DNA from: Sphingorhabdus lacus
GTDB taxonomy: Bacteria; Pseudomonadota; Alphaproteobacteria; Sphingomonadales; Sphingomonadaceae
Direction of reading: 5' to 3'
NCBI RefSeq assembly: GCF_009768975.1
Contig: NZ_CP035733.1
Coordinates: 186,001 to 250,000, forward strand
DNA length: 64,000 nt
The notes under the pieces are model-generated. The model had not been told where the DNA came from and did no database searches. It saw only the letters and a program-made list of their open reading frames with translations. Positions 54,576 through 63,287 of this stretch are shown piece by piece. Position 1 is the first letter of the stretch. Each line of letters opens with the position of its first letter. The translations under genes and the position numbers were made by a program.

Positions 54576-55348
54576 GGGGCAGTCTTACCTTTTATCAAAA
54601 GCTGGATCGCTCCTTCCTCGTCCGAGAAGAGCTTCGCGTCAATGCCGTAAACGGCAGCGAGATTGGATGACGTCAACACGTCGGCAACGGAACCTTGGGC
54701 AAAAACATTGCCCCGGTGCAGCAATATAACTTGGTCGGCAAAGCGTACTGCGTGATGGAGGTCGTGCAACACCGCGACGACACCCTTACCGCTGCGCGCC
54801 TGATCGCGCAAAAGATGGAGCATGTCGATCTGGTAACCGGGGTCGAGATTAGCGAGCGGTTCATCCGCCAAAATCCACTGTGGTTGTCCGGCCAAAACAC
54901 GCGCCATCAACACCCGCGCCCGTTCTCCGCCCGAAAGCTCTGTCACCAGCCGGTCTGAAAAAGATGTTGTCCCGGTTGCGGTGAGGGCTGCATCGATGGC
55001 CGAATGGTCTTCGGCAGACAGGCCTAAGCCTTTTCGATGCGGATAGCGACCGAGTGCCACAAGGGCATGCGCCGTGATCGCCCAGTGGGTTTGCGCACCT
55101 TGGGGCAGTAGGCCTAATAATTTTGCCCGCGCGGCGTCGGACAATGCAAGGATCGCATCGCCATCCAGTTGCACAGAGCCGGAGCGGGGCTCCAGCAAGC
55201 CTGCAAGGCAATTGAGCAATGTCGATTTTCCCGCACCATTGGGGCCGAGAATGACACTGAATTGGCCAGGATGGAGACGTGCCGAAACATCCTCCAAGGC
55301 CGGACGTGTATCATGGGCGAACCAGATATTGTCGCATTGCAGGATCAT
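54572..55348 (-). CDS. btuD: ABC transporter ATPase, B12/heme/siderophore uptake (BtuD-like)
   Basis: A 258-residue ATPase of the FecE/BtuD family. Walker A GPNGAGKS is at 35-42, the signature LSGGERARVLMARVLAG, Walker B ILADEPLANLD and the H-loop in LHDLHHAVRFAD. The ATG at 55348 overlaps the permease stop as ATGA and is preferred over the ATG at 55372. It belongs to the operon headed by a riboswitch-controlled TonB receptor, so vitamin B12 or cobinamide is the likely substrate. Confidence 0.9.
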   Translation of the reverse strand: MILQCDNIWFAHDTRPALEDVSARLHPGQFSVILGPNGAGKSTLLNCLAGLLEPRSGSVQLDGDAILALSDAARAKLLGLLPQGAQTHWAITAHALVALGRYPHRKGLGLSAEDHSAIDAALTATGTTSFSDRLVTELSGGERARVLMARVLAGQPQWILADEPLANLDPGYQIDMLHLLRDQARSGKGVVAVLHDLHHAVRFADQVILLHRGNVFAQGSVADVLTSSNLAAVYGIDAKLFSDEEGAIQLLIKGKTAP

Positions 55349-56310
55349 GCCGCGCGTCCCCTTTGCTTCCAAAGGAGCATGAAGAAAAATGGAGCGCCCA
55401 GAACGGCCATGGCAATGCCCAGCCGTATTTCCGTTGGCCCGGGGATGAGGCGGACCATACTATCCGCGACGAGTGTCAATATCGCTCCGCCAAGTGCGGA
55501 TGGGAGCAATATGGACGAAGGCTGTTCACCCATCATGCCGCGGATCAGATGCGGCACGATCAGCCCTACAAATCCAACGACACCCGATACGGCGACCGAA
55601 GCCCCGACGGATAAACCGACGCCGACCACAATCACCCAGCGCAACTGGTTCAGATTAACGCCAATGCTACGCGCCCCGTCTTCGCCGAGCGTCAGGGCAT
55701 CAAGCGCTCGTCCCGTTGTGAGCAACAGCGCCGCGCCGATGGCCATCAACGGGAGAGCTTTGACGACATCTTCCATCAGCCGATCCGTTAAGGCCCCCAT
55801 CAACCAGTTGATGATTTCGCTGGCGGCAAAGGGGTTGGGCGCAATGCTGATCAGAAAAGCGGTGAGCGATCCTGCCAGTGTGGACAGCACCATTCCGCCG
55901 AGGATGAAACCCAATGGCCCGCCGCCGCGTGCGAGCGTCAGCAGCAGCAGTATACTCACGCCCGCCCCCAGCATGGCGCAGCTGAACAGGCCAAGAGGCA
56001 GCGTGTTGAGGCCAAGGAATATCGCTGTCACGCCGCCGAGAGCGGCACTGGAAGAGACACCGAGGACGGTAGGATCGGCAAGGGGATTGCGCAAATAGCC
56101 CTGCAGAACCGCACCGGACAGGCCGAGCACAGCCCCTATGCCCAGACCCAGAAGCGCCCGGGGCAGGCGGAGTTCGAGAAAAATCCAGCCGTCGGGGGCG
56201 TCGGAAAGCCATGCCATTGGCCATATCCAGACTTTGCCCGCCATCAGCGAAAGTAAAAATGCCCCAACTGTCAGAAGCAGCAACAGCGGTGCCATCCAGC
56301 GCGCGGTCAT
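55345..56310 (-). CDS. btuC: ABC transporter permease, FecCD/BtuC family
   Basis: A 321-residue inner-membrane permease of the FecCD type with about ten hydrophobic segments. Conserved blocks are LGLSGAVLQGYLRNPLADP, GGMVLSTLAGSLTAF and VGFVGLIVPHLIR, the coupling region with BtuD. It overlaps the btuF and btuD genes by 4 nt at each end. It forms the channel with the ATPase for a B12-like substrate. Confidence 0.92.
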   Translation of the reverse strand: MTARWMAPLLLLLTVGAFLLSLMAGKVWIWPMAWLSDAPDGWIFLELRLPRALLGLGIGAVLGLSGAVLQGYLRNPLADPTVLGVSSSAALGGVTAIFLGLNTLPLGLFSCAMLGAGVSILLLLTLARGGGPLGFILGGMVLSTLAGSLTAFLISIAPNPFAASEIINWLMGALTDRLMEDVVKALPLMAIGAALLLTTGRALDALTLGEDGARSIGVNLNQLRWVIVVGVGLSVGASVAVSGVVGFVGLIVPHLIRGMMGEQPSSILLPSALGGAILTLVADSMVRLIPGPTEIRLGIAMAVLGAPFFFMLLWKQRGRAA

Positions 56311-57134
56311 CGGACAGCCTTTCGCGCATCTTCAAAAATCTGTGCAACCTTGATGACGGTCGGTCCCCCACAAAACAGAAGCTGGTCGCGAAATGGTACG
56401 ATCCGGGTCTTGCCGCCCAGATGTTTGAGCAATTTCTGGCGCGATGCAAGTTCCCGGTCCGCATCGCCCTGCGGCGTCACAGGCATGAAGATGACCTGCG
56501 GCGGGTTGCGGATCAGGCTTTCCAAAGGAAGCACACCCCAGGATTGCAAACCAAAGGAGGCGCTGGCGTTACGGAACCCATGCCGGCGCAGCAGTTCGTC
56601 CTGCAACGTTCCTGTCCCCGCGACAAAGCCGCCATTTTGCCAGATGATTGCCGACGGTGCTTGGTCTTGTGGATGGGGGTTTCGGGCTTCGCCTTGTGCG
56701 GAGAGCATGCGCGCGACCAGAGCCTCGCCTGCGTCGACCCGGCCAATGGCTTTGGCGATGTGCCGGACTTGCGCGACATCCTCTTCCAAGGTGGCCGCAA
56801 CGCCCACGGCCACGACCTTGATCCCCGCTTTCGCCAAGGCGGCATTAGTGCCAGACGAAGCGAGATTACCGGTCAGGACCAGCCGGGGCTTGGCCGCCAG
56901 AATATCTTCCGCCCCCGTACCAAGTGCTGGATATTGCCGTGCCCAGTTCAGCGGCGCTGAAGCGCTGTCGGCGTCATGCGAATAGACGCTGACCGCAGCC
57001 ACCTGACCGGGGGCGGCGATTTCGGCAAGGATGGCATCGATACACGGGTTGTTGGATACAATCCCGCCGGGCGCAATGCTGGGCTGGCCGCTGCACCCGC
57101 CAAGAAGCAGAACAAGCGGCCAGACCCATTTCAT
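56307..57134 (-). CDS. btuF: ABC transporter substrate-binding protein (BtuF-like), lipoprotein
   Basis: A 275-residue periplasmic binding protein with a lipoprotein signal (VLLLGGC). The fold is the helical-backbone type used by BtuF and FhuD: IVSNNPCIDAILAEIA, LVLTGNL, VRHIAKAIGRVDAG and the C-terminal VIKVAQIFEDA. It is anchored rather than free. Its ATG overlaps the receptor stop as TGATG. The riboswitch upstream of the operon supports corrinoid binding. Confidence 0.85.
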   Translation of the reverse strand: MKWVWPLVLLLGGCSGQPSIAPGGIVSNNPCIDAILAEIAAPGQVAAVSVYSHDADSASAPLNWARQYPALGTGAEDILAAKPRLVLTGNLASSGTNAALAKAGIKVVAVGVAATLEEDVAQVRHIAKAIGRVDAGEALVARMLSAQGEARNPHPQDQAPSAIIWQNGGFVAGTGTLQDELLRRHGFRNASASFGLQSWGVLPLESLIRNPPQVIFMPVTPQGDADRELASRQKLLKHLGGKTRIVPFRDQLLFCGGPTVIKVAQIFEDARKAVR

Positions 57135-58972
57135 CAGAATGTCGCCCGGACGCCGACATGCGCGTTGCGGCGATAGCTGTTATAGCCTGCCACCTGCACA
57201 TAATCGGTATCGAAGACATTCTCGACCCTGCCGTAAAGCTCGAACCGGTCGGTGACCGGAAAGGCTGCGCGCAGGTGGGTGAGGGCATATCCATCAAGCC
57301 GGACCGTGTTGGCCGCATTGTCGAAACTGTCGCCAGACAGCAGCAAGGTCGCGCCAAGTTTCAAGCGCCACGGCGTTTGCCAATCGACCGTGAGGCTGCC
57401 CGCATGTTGCGGCCGGAGGGCAAGTCGGTTGCCGAAATTCGCGCCTACCGAACGGTTGATCGCGTTGGTGAGGGTGTAGTTTGTCTGCACGCTCAGACGG
57501 TCGGTCGGTTGTAATGCAAAGCCCAGTTCAACCCCTTCGCTGTTCACCCGGTCGATATTCTCCGACTGGAATGTCGTGAATGAAAAGGCGATCAGATCGG
57601 TGCTTTTCCGGTTGAAATAGGTGGCATAGACTTGGGCCTTGCCGTCCAGAAAGCGGTGCTCGACACCAATGTCGAAATTGCGGGCTGTTTCGGGTTTCAA
57701 ATTGGGGTTGCCAAAGGGCGGCTGGCCTTCCGACAATGTGGGGGCGCGGAACCCTTCGCCATAGGTAGCCCGCACTACGGTGTTCCCGTCATTGGGGGTG
57801 TAGGCTATGTTTCCGCCCAAGGTCGTCTGGCCGCCATAGTCGCTATAGTCGTCATGACGCACCCCGCCGGTCAGGGTCAGGCCTTTGATGGGCCGGAGGA
57901 TGACTTGGCCAAAGCCGCTGGTAACCTGATTGCGGGCGCGGTCGGCCGGGGCACCTTCGAAGGATGTGCGCGCGAACGTCCGTTCATGCTCGGCGCCAAA
58001 GACAAGCGTTGCCGCGTCGGCGATATCGAAGGACCCATGATATTCGAAACGGTCGATCGTGCCCTTCACATCAAAATTGTTGAAGCTGAACACCACCGGA
58101 TCGGTGCCGATGCGGGTGATGTCGGTGCGGGCATAGGACAGGCGGTTGCGCAAACGACCGTCGGCCAGATCGAACAGCGCGCCGACATAGCCTACAAACT
58201 GACGGTTACGCGAAACCGGCAGGGCATTTGCCCCTGCGCCAAAGGGCGAATCATATTCGATGGTCCCGCGGTTGTAATAACCCCGGAAATCCAGCGCGAC
58301 ATTCTCGGCCAGATTGACCTTCAACCGGCCATTTGCCGACCAGTTTTCAAAGCCGTCGTCCTCGGATCCTCCCGCCAAAGCGGAAATGCCGTCGGTGCGA
58401 TAAAACGCGCCGCCAAAGCTGCCTTCGACGATGCCGCTTGTGCCCGAGAGATTGGCGGATGCACGAACGCTGTCGGCATAGCCATATTCCAGCCCGGCGC
58501 GCGCTGCCAGATCTTCGGTGGGCGTCAGGCTCTGCACATTGATGACCCCGCCAATCGCCTGGCTGCCCCAGATGATGGAATTCGGCCCCCGCAGCACCTC
58601 GACCCGTCCGATATTGCCGGTCAGCAAAGCACCGAAGTCGAACGCCGCATTGGGGCTGGACGGGTCGTTGATGCGCACCCCGTCGATCAGCACCAAGGTC
58701 TGCGAACTGTTGCCGCCGCGAATGAAAACGCTGCTCTGGCTTCCCACCGGACCGCGCGCCGCAACCGCGATGCCGGGCAATGTCCGGAGCGCGTCGCTGA
58801 TGCTGACGGACTGCAACTCCGCCAGCCGCTCGGCATCCACTACCGATATGGCTTGCCCGGTTTCAGAGCGGGGTTGCTCAAAACCGCTTGCCGTGACGAC
58901 AATGTCGTCCTCCGCAAAGGCAGGGACAGGCAACAGCGCCAGTGCTGCTGCCGAAAATTTTAGCAATGTCAT
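57134..58972 (-). CDS. btuB: TonB-dependent vitamin B12 receptor (BtuB-like)
   Basis: A 612-residue outer-membrane receptor from the ATG at 58972 (signal peptide to PAFAEDD, then TonB box DDIVVTASG). The plug has ISVVDAERLAELQSVSISDA, SVFIRGGNSSQTLVLIDGVRIND and NIGRVEVLRGPNSIIWGSQAIGGVINV. The barrel ends in GVRATF. The upstream frame to 59056 lies inside the riboswitch region and is rejected. A cobalamin riboswitch leads the operon, and the ABC genes follow, so it takes up B12 or cobinamide. Confidence 0.92.
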   Translation of the reverse strand: MTLLKFSAAALALLPVPAFAEDDIVVTASGFEQPRSETGQAISVVDAERLAELQSVSISDALRTLPGIAVAARGPVGSQSSVFIRGGNSSQTLVLIDGVRINDPSSPNAAFDFGALLTGNIGRVEVLRGPNSIIWGSQAIGGVINVQSLTPTEDLAARAGLEYGYADSVRASANLSGTSGIVEGSFGGAFYRTDGISALAGGSEDDGFENWSANGRLKVNLAENVALDFRGYYNRGTIEYDSPFGAGANALPVSRNRQFVGYVGALFDLADGRLRNRLSYARTDITRIGTDPVVFSFNNFDVKGTIDRFEYHGSFDIADAATLVFGAEHERTFARTSFEGAPADRARNQVTSGFGQVILRPIKGLTLTGGVRHDDYSDYGGQTTLGGNIAYTPNDGNTVVRATYGEGFRAPTLSEGQPPFGNPNLKPETARNFDIGVEHRFLDGKAQVYATYFNRKSTDLIAFSFTTFQSENIDRVNSEGVELGFALQPTDRLSVQTNYTLTNAINRSVGANFGNRLALRPQHAGSLTVDWQTPWRLKLGATLLLSGDSFDNAANTVRLDGYALTHLRAAFPVTDRFELYGRVENVFDTDYVQVAGYNSYRRNAHVGVRATF

Positions 58973-59069
58973 ATAGTTATATCCTTCACATGACGTCCAA
59001 ACAAATGTCGTCACGCGGAGGAAAACCCCGATTGCGCCAGTGTCCCGCAAGCACAAAGGACAGACCGCA

Positions 59070-59230
59070 AACAGGCAGGTCTCCTGGCTCCCGGGTCAAA
59101 ATCCAAACCCCGCCTTCCCAGTTTCCCAGTGGCATAAGGGGCAAAACTCGCCGGTTACAGTTGCGGGAACAGCGCCGGATTTCCGCCGGCTTCCCTATTA
59201 TCCTTGTTTTCACAAAGACCTGTTGCGTGG
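59070..59230 (-). promoter_or_regulatory. Cobalamin riboswitch
   Basis: On the minus strand the conserved core is clear: GGGAAGCCGG-type and GCTGTTCCCGCAACTGTAA segments, a TTATGCCACTGGGAAACTGG stretch, and the B12 box AGCCAGGAGACCTGCC at 59074-59089. A hairpin (TGTCC and GGACA, 59041-59062) lies between the riboswitch and the receptor start and may block the ribosome site. It should repress the btuB-btuF-btuC-btuD operon when adenosylcobalamin is present. Confidence 0.93.
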
Positions 59231-59302
59231 TCAGGGCATTACGTCGATTACGTCCCTAATGCAATGCCGCGCGACGACCGACAAATTTAGGAGCCAACCG
59301 CA

Positions 59303-59866
59303 ATGACTTTGACCAACCTCCTTGTCCCGACTTACAGCCAGATGCTGAAGACGCTCGTCAGTTGGCTGGCAAAGGCCGAGGCGCAGATGCCCGACAAAGC
59401 GGAGTCCATGCTGTTGGCACGTCTCGCCCCTGACATGTTTCCGCTGTCTACACAGATCCGTTTCGTGTGCTTGCAGGCGCAGGAAGCCTTATTCCGCCTT
59501 CGGGGCGAGGCATTTCCAGCGTCGTTCGACGAACTGGTGAACGAAGGTCGAAACGCTGCCGACCACCCCGGAACAATTGCCACTGCAAAATCGCGTATCG
59601 AAGAGACTCTGACATTGCTCGGCTCGCTGGCGCCGGATGCGCTTGACGGGGATGAAGACCGGCCGGTCGCGCATGAGATACCCAATGGCATGATCTTCGA
59701 CCTGACCGCAGCGCAATATGCTCGAGACTGGGCTCTGCCGCAATTCTACTTTCACCTTATGACAGCCTACGCGATTTTACGCAGCGAGGGCGTTGCTCTC
59801 GGTAAGGTTGACTATATCCCGCACATGCTCCCCTTCATCCGGCCCGGGACGATGCCTGTGGGCTAA
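59303..59866 (+). CDS. DUF1993 family protein
   Basis: A 187-residue helical protein of the DUF1993 family, related to the DinB-like four-helix fold. The start is MTLTNLLVPTYSQMLKTLVSWLAKAE, and FYFHLMTAYAILRSEGVALGKVDY is conserved near the end. No metal triad is evident. It is divergent from the B12 operon and convergent with the GNAT gene. Function unknown. Confidence 0.85.
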   Translation: MTLTNLLVPTYSQMLKTLVSWLAKAEAQMPDKAESMLLARLAPDMFPLSTQIRFVCLQAQEALFRLRGEAFPASFDELVNEGRNAADHPGTIATAKSRIEETLTLLGSLAPDALDGDEDRPVAHEIPNGMIFDLTAAQYARDWALPQFYFHLMTAYAILRSEGVALGKVDYIPHMLPFIRPGTMPVG

Positions 59867-59892
59867 GCGCCCGCGACAAACAGGTGATACGG

Positions 59893-60495
59893 CTAATGCC
59901 TCGTTTTACCCGGCCTTTGCATGCCCCAGAATTGGGGGCCTTCGGGAACCTGCCACATATGCTTCACCTGAAATCCGAAGCTTTGATAGAGCGCAACATT
60001 ATGTTCGTCGGCGGTTTCGAGATAAGCGGGCAAGCCGTCTTCGTCGGCGCGTTCAAGGCCTGCCCGGATTGCCGCTCCGCCAAAGCCCTTGCCCTGATGC
60101 GCAGGGTCACAGCCGGCATAATGCAGATACCAAACCGGTTCTTTGGGTAGGTGCTTTTCAATGAGGTCAGCGACCTCCAGCCCGCGAAAAATCGAAAAGC
60201 GCAGGCGCTGGATAAAGGGAATGATCAGTCGGGCGCGATCCCACAGGCTATCATGGGCCTGACCCGGGCCACGCCACAAAGTAACCGCCTCAATCCCGTC
60301 CGTGCCAAATACCGCGCCCTTGCGGTGCTCGTCCTGCAAAAACAGGTGGAAGGCACCAGCAAGCCGCTGCGCGCGTAGCTTCGGGTCGGGGATGACATAG
60401 CTCCACCCCGTTTCCGTCTGGAACGCACGCGCTAAAGTCTCTGCGATTTCCAGATTGTCGGTCGGGGCAAGAAGCCTTGCTTTGCTGTTGCTCAA
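59893..60495 (-). CDS. GNAT family N-acetyltransferase
   Basis: A 200-residue acyltransferase. The acetyl-CoA site is in WYLHYAGCDPAHQGKGFGGAAIRAGLERADEDG, with the Q/RxxGxG/A motif HQGKGFGG, and the C-terminal GFQVKHMWQVP segment. It has the form of the large GNAT group related to ribosomal or puromycin acetyltransferases; substrate unknown. Its ATG overlaps the stop of the molybdenum subunit gene by 4 nt, making it the third gene of the ior-type operon. Confidence 0.83.
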   Translation of the reverse strand: MSNSKARLLAPTDNLEIAETLARAFQTETGWSYVIPDPKLRAQRLAGAFHLFLQDEHRKGAVFGTDGIEAVTLWRGPGQAHDSLWDRARLIIPFIQRLRFSIFRGLEVADLIEKHLPKEPVWYLHYAGCDPAHQGKGFGGAAIRAGLERADEDGLPAYLETADEHNVALYQSFGFQVKHMWQVPEGPQFWGMQRPGKTRH

Positions 60496-62735
60496 GCCTT
60501 TGCCTGCTTCAAAATGGGCAGATTACGGACGCGCTTTCCGGTGGCAGCGAACAGTGCGTTAGCAAGCGCCGGAGCAGCCGGTGGCACGCCGGGTTCGCCG
60601 ATTCCACCCATATAGGCCCCGCTGTTGATGAAATGGATATCGTGCACCAACGGAGCATCGGCAAGCTTCAGCAAAGGGTAATCGGAAAAATTGCTCTGCT
60701 GCACAGCGCCTTTTTCCAGCGTGACAGCTTCACCGATCGCCGATGACAGGCCCATGAGCGTCCCGCCTTCAATCTGCGCCTTGGCGGCGTCCGGATTGAC
60801 GATGCTGCCTGCGTCGACGACGGTCGTGATCTTGTGCACTTTGGGCATGCCATCTTCTTTGACCGAAGCTTCGATCACATGGGCGACAATGGTCTTGAAG
60901 CTTTCGACAATCGCCACCCCGCGACCAACGCCCTCAGGCAGAGGCGCTTTCCAATTTGCAAGACGTGCGCACTCGTCAAGAACACGCAAATGGCGGGAGT
61001 CTGCTTTCAAATGGTTCCGGCGAAACTCGACGGGGTCCACACCTGCGGCATGGGCTAGCTCATCCATGAAGCTTTCATTGTAAAAGCCCTGTTGGGTCGA
61101 GTTAACCGAACGCCACGCGCCGGTGATCTGGTTGGATTTATGTTCATAATTCCGGCGCGCGACGGCGGGAAGATTGTAGATGAATGTCGTTTCCGCTTCC
61201 GCGCTTTCGGTCTGGGCATAATCGTTGGAAAAGGCCGCAATCCGTTTGTTGGCGGTAACATTCGCCTTCAAAATAGCCGCGCTCTGCGGGCGATAGGCCC
61301 CTTGCGCGATTTCTTCCTCACGGCTCCAGATCAATTTCACCGGATAGGGCAATTGCATGGCCAGTTTCGTGACCTGGCTGACGATTTCCATATACATGGG
61401 CAGACGGCGGCCAAAGCTGCCCCCGATCAGCATCGGGTGGAAAGTCACCTTGTCGCCGTCTAGCCCCGAAACATCGACGGCCATCATTTTGGACGCCAGC
61501 GGGTCTTGCATCCCGCCCCAAATGTCCAGCTTTCCGTCCTTATAATGGGCGGTCAGGGCAAAGGGTTCCATCATGGCATGGTGCAGGAAAGGAACCTGAT
61601 ATTTTGCTTCGATAGGCTTTGGTCCCATCGCGGCCTTGACGTCACCTTCGCCAGCCTCACCGGCCGGTTCACCCTTGGCAATCAGATCGTCATAGGCTTT
61701 GAAAATAGATGCCGTCGAAATGGCTCCGTTCCCGCCATCGGTGAATTGCGGCGTCATCGCGCGCAAGCCGCTAATGGCGGCCCAATAGCCTTTGCCAACG
61801 ACAGCGACGGCGTCGTCCAGCTTGATCACCTTTTCGACACCCTTGACGGCAAGGACAGGGGCCTCATCCACCGATGTCAGTTTGCCGCCGCGAACCGGAG
61901 CGGCCATGATGGTTGCGACGCGCATATCGGGGACAGAGAAGTCCATTCCATATTGCGCGGTTCCGTCGACCTTCGCCGGGATATCCAGACGTGGGACCGA
62001 CTGGCGCATCAGGCGATAGTTTTTGGGGTCCTTGAGCGTGGGTTCGTTATTCAACGAAAGCGTAGCCGCCTCGGCAGCCAGCTTGCCATAGGGCAGCGAA
62101 CGGCTGGATTTGGCGTGAATGACGTGGCTGTCTTGCGTCGTCAGTTCCGACGCGGGAACGCCAAGCCGTTTGGCGGCCGTTTCAATCAACGCAAGGCGGG
62201 TGGCCGCGCCCACTTTCTGGAAAGTGACTTGTCCTGTAAAACGCAGCGCTGTCGATCCGCCTGTGATCTGCAAATTCATTTGCCGTGCAAGGAACGACAG
62301 AAATGATTGCGGGACGCCATTGATAATGCCCGGCTGTCCCGTCATTTCGCCGAGGAATCCCCGGCCGAGACCAACATTGGCAAAAGCGGATTCGGCAGGT
62401 GCCGATACTAGCTTTACCAGATCCCAATTCGCGTCCAGCTCTTCGGCCAACATCTGTGCAAGGCCGGTATTCGACCCTTGTCCGATATCGGTGTGCGGGG
62501 AATAGATTGTAACAACATTGTCTTCGGAAATTTTCAGCCAGGTTGCAAAGCTATGCTCGCCTTTACCGGCGGTCAATTTCGCGGCTGTTTTGACGGCATT
62601 GCTGTCCATGATCGAAATGCCGAACAGACCGGCGCCGACAATCGCGACGCCGCCGATCAAGAAGGCGCGGCGTTTCACGCCCTTGCGCTTTGTGGCGGCG
62701 GGCTGTTCCATTTCCAATGTGGGATTATCGGCCAT
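60492..62735 (-). CDS. iorB: Isoquinoline 1-oxidoreductase-type molybdopterin subunit (beta)
   Basis: A 747-residue molybdenum hydroxylase large subunit of the xanthine-dehydrogenase family, IorB type. It has a twin-arginine signal (KRRAFLIGGVAIVGA) near residues 21-35, so the enzyme acts in the periplasm or at the membrane. Cofactor-site segments include GQGSNTGLAQMLAEELD, GGSFGRRLPMYME, GAWRSVNSTQQGFYNESFMDE and GGTLMGLSSAIGEAV. With the [2Fe-2S] subunit it hydroxylates an N-heterocycle or oxidises an aldehyde. The substrate is not known. Confidence 0.88.
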   Translation of the reverse strand: MADNPTLEMEQPAATKRKGVKRRAFLIGGVAIVGAGLFGISIMDSNAVKTAAKLTAGKGEHSFATWLKISEDNVVTIYSPHTDIGQGSNTGLAQMLAEELDANWDLVKLVSAPAESAFANVGLGRGFLGEMTGQPGIINGVPQSFLSFLARQMNLQITGGSTALRFTGQVTFQKVGAATRLALIETAAKRLGVPASELTTQDSHVIHAKSSRSLPYGKLAAEAATLSLNNEPTLKDPKNYRLMRQSVPRLDIPAKVDGTAQYGMDFSVPDMRVATIMAAPVRGGKLTSVDEAPVLAVKGVEKVIKLDDAVAVVGKGYWAAISGLRAMTPQFTDGGNGAISTASIFKAYDDLIAKGEPAGEAGEGDVKAAMGPKPIEAKYQVPFLHHAMMEPFALTAHYKDGKLDIWGGMQDPLASKMMAVDVSGLDGDKVTFHPMLIGGSFGRRLPMYMEIVSQVTKLAMQLPYPVKLIWSREEEIAQGAYRPQSAAILKANVTANKRIAAFSNDYAQTESAEAETTFIYNLPAVARRNYEHKSNQITGAWRSVNSTQQGFYNESFMDELAHAAGVDPVEFRRNHLKADSRHLRVLDECARLANWKAPLPEGVGRGVAIVESFKTIVAHVIEASVKEDGMPKVHKITTVVDAGSIVNPDAAKAQIEGGTLMGLSSAIGEAVTLEKGAVQQSNFSDYPLLKLADAPLVHDIHFINSGAYMGGIGEPGVPPAAPALANALFAATGKRVRNLPILKQAKA

Positions 62736-63217
62736 TATGCAGCTCCTTCGACAGCGGTGGCCGCTTGGCCGGTGGCGGCGTGGATGGCCTTGCGGATGCG
62801 GGGGTAGGTGCCGCAGCGGCAGATATTAGTCATTGCCTCGTCAATCTGGTCGTCCGATGGCTTGCCCGTTTTTTCGATTAACGCAACGGCGGCCATGATT
62901 TGGCCTGACTGGCAATAACCGCATTGTGGAACTTGTGCCGCGATCCATGCTTTCTGCACAGCATGCAATGTACCATCCGATCCCTTGATGCCTTCAATGG
63001 TCGTAATGGATTTTCCGGCGACTTCGCTTACCGGAAGGCTGCACGAACGGGCAGGCTCTCCATTGACATGGACGGTGCAGGCACCGCAGGCCGCGATACC
63101 GCAGCCGAATTTGGTTCCGGTCAGCCCAAGTTCTTCGCGAATAGCCCAGAGAAGCGGGGAATCCGGTTCCGCATTCAGTGTCACGGCCTTGCCGTTTACG
63201 GTCGTCGATATCGTCAT
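62735..63217 (-). CDS. iorA: Isoquinoline 1-oxidoreductase-type [2Fe-2S] subunit (alpha)
   Basis: A 160-residue iron-sulfur subunit from the ATG at 63217. The plant-type cluster Cys are C39, C44, C47 and C59 ([17 protein letters not shown]), and the second cluster Cys are C99, C102, C133 and C135 ([11 protein letters not shown] and [11 protein letters not shown]). It passes electrons from the molybdenum centre to an acceptor. The upstream frame to 63289 is not needed. It is the first gene of the iorA-iorB-GNAT unit and divergent from XdhC. Confidence 0.92.
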   Translation of the reverse strand: MTISTTVNGKAVTLNAEPDSPLLWAIREELGLTGTKFGCGIAACGACTVHVNGEPARSCSLPVSEVAGKSITTIEGIKGSDGTLHAVQKAWIAAQVPQCGYCQSGQIMAAVALIEKTGKPSDDQIDEAMTNICRCGTYPRIRKAIHAATGQAATAVEGAA

Positions 63218-63287
63218 GTTGTGAAGCTCCCGCCCTCTGATACGTTTCATATAGCAACCTGTTAAACCCTTTGCTAGGCCCATCCCC

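Noticed and set aside
57632..58963. Plus-strand open frame of 443 codons opposite the B12 receptor gene
   Set aside because: It is a shadow of the GC-rich receptor gene; the receptor frame has clear plug and barrel motifs.
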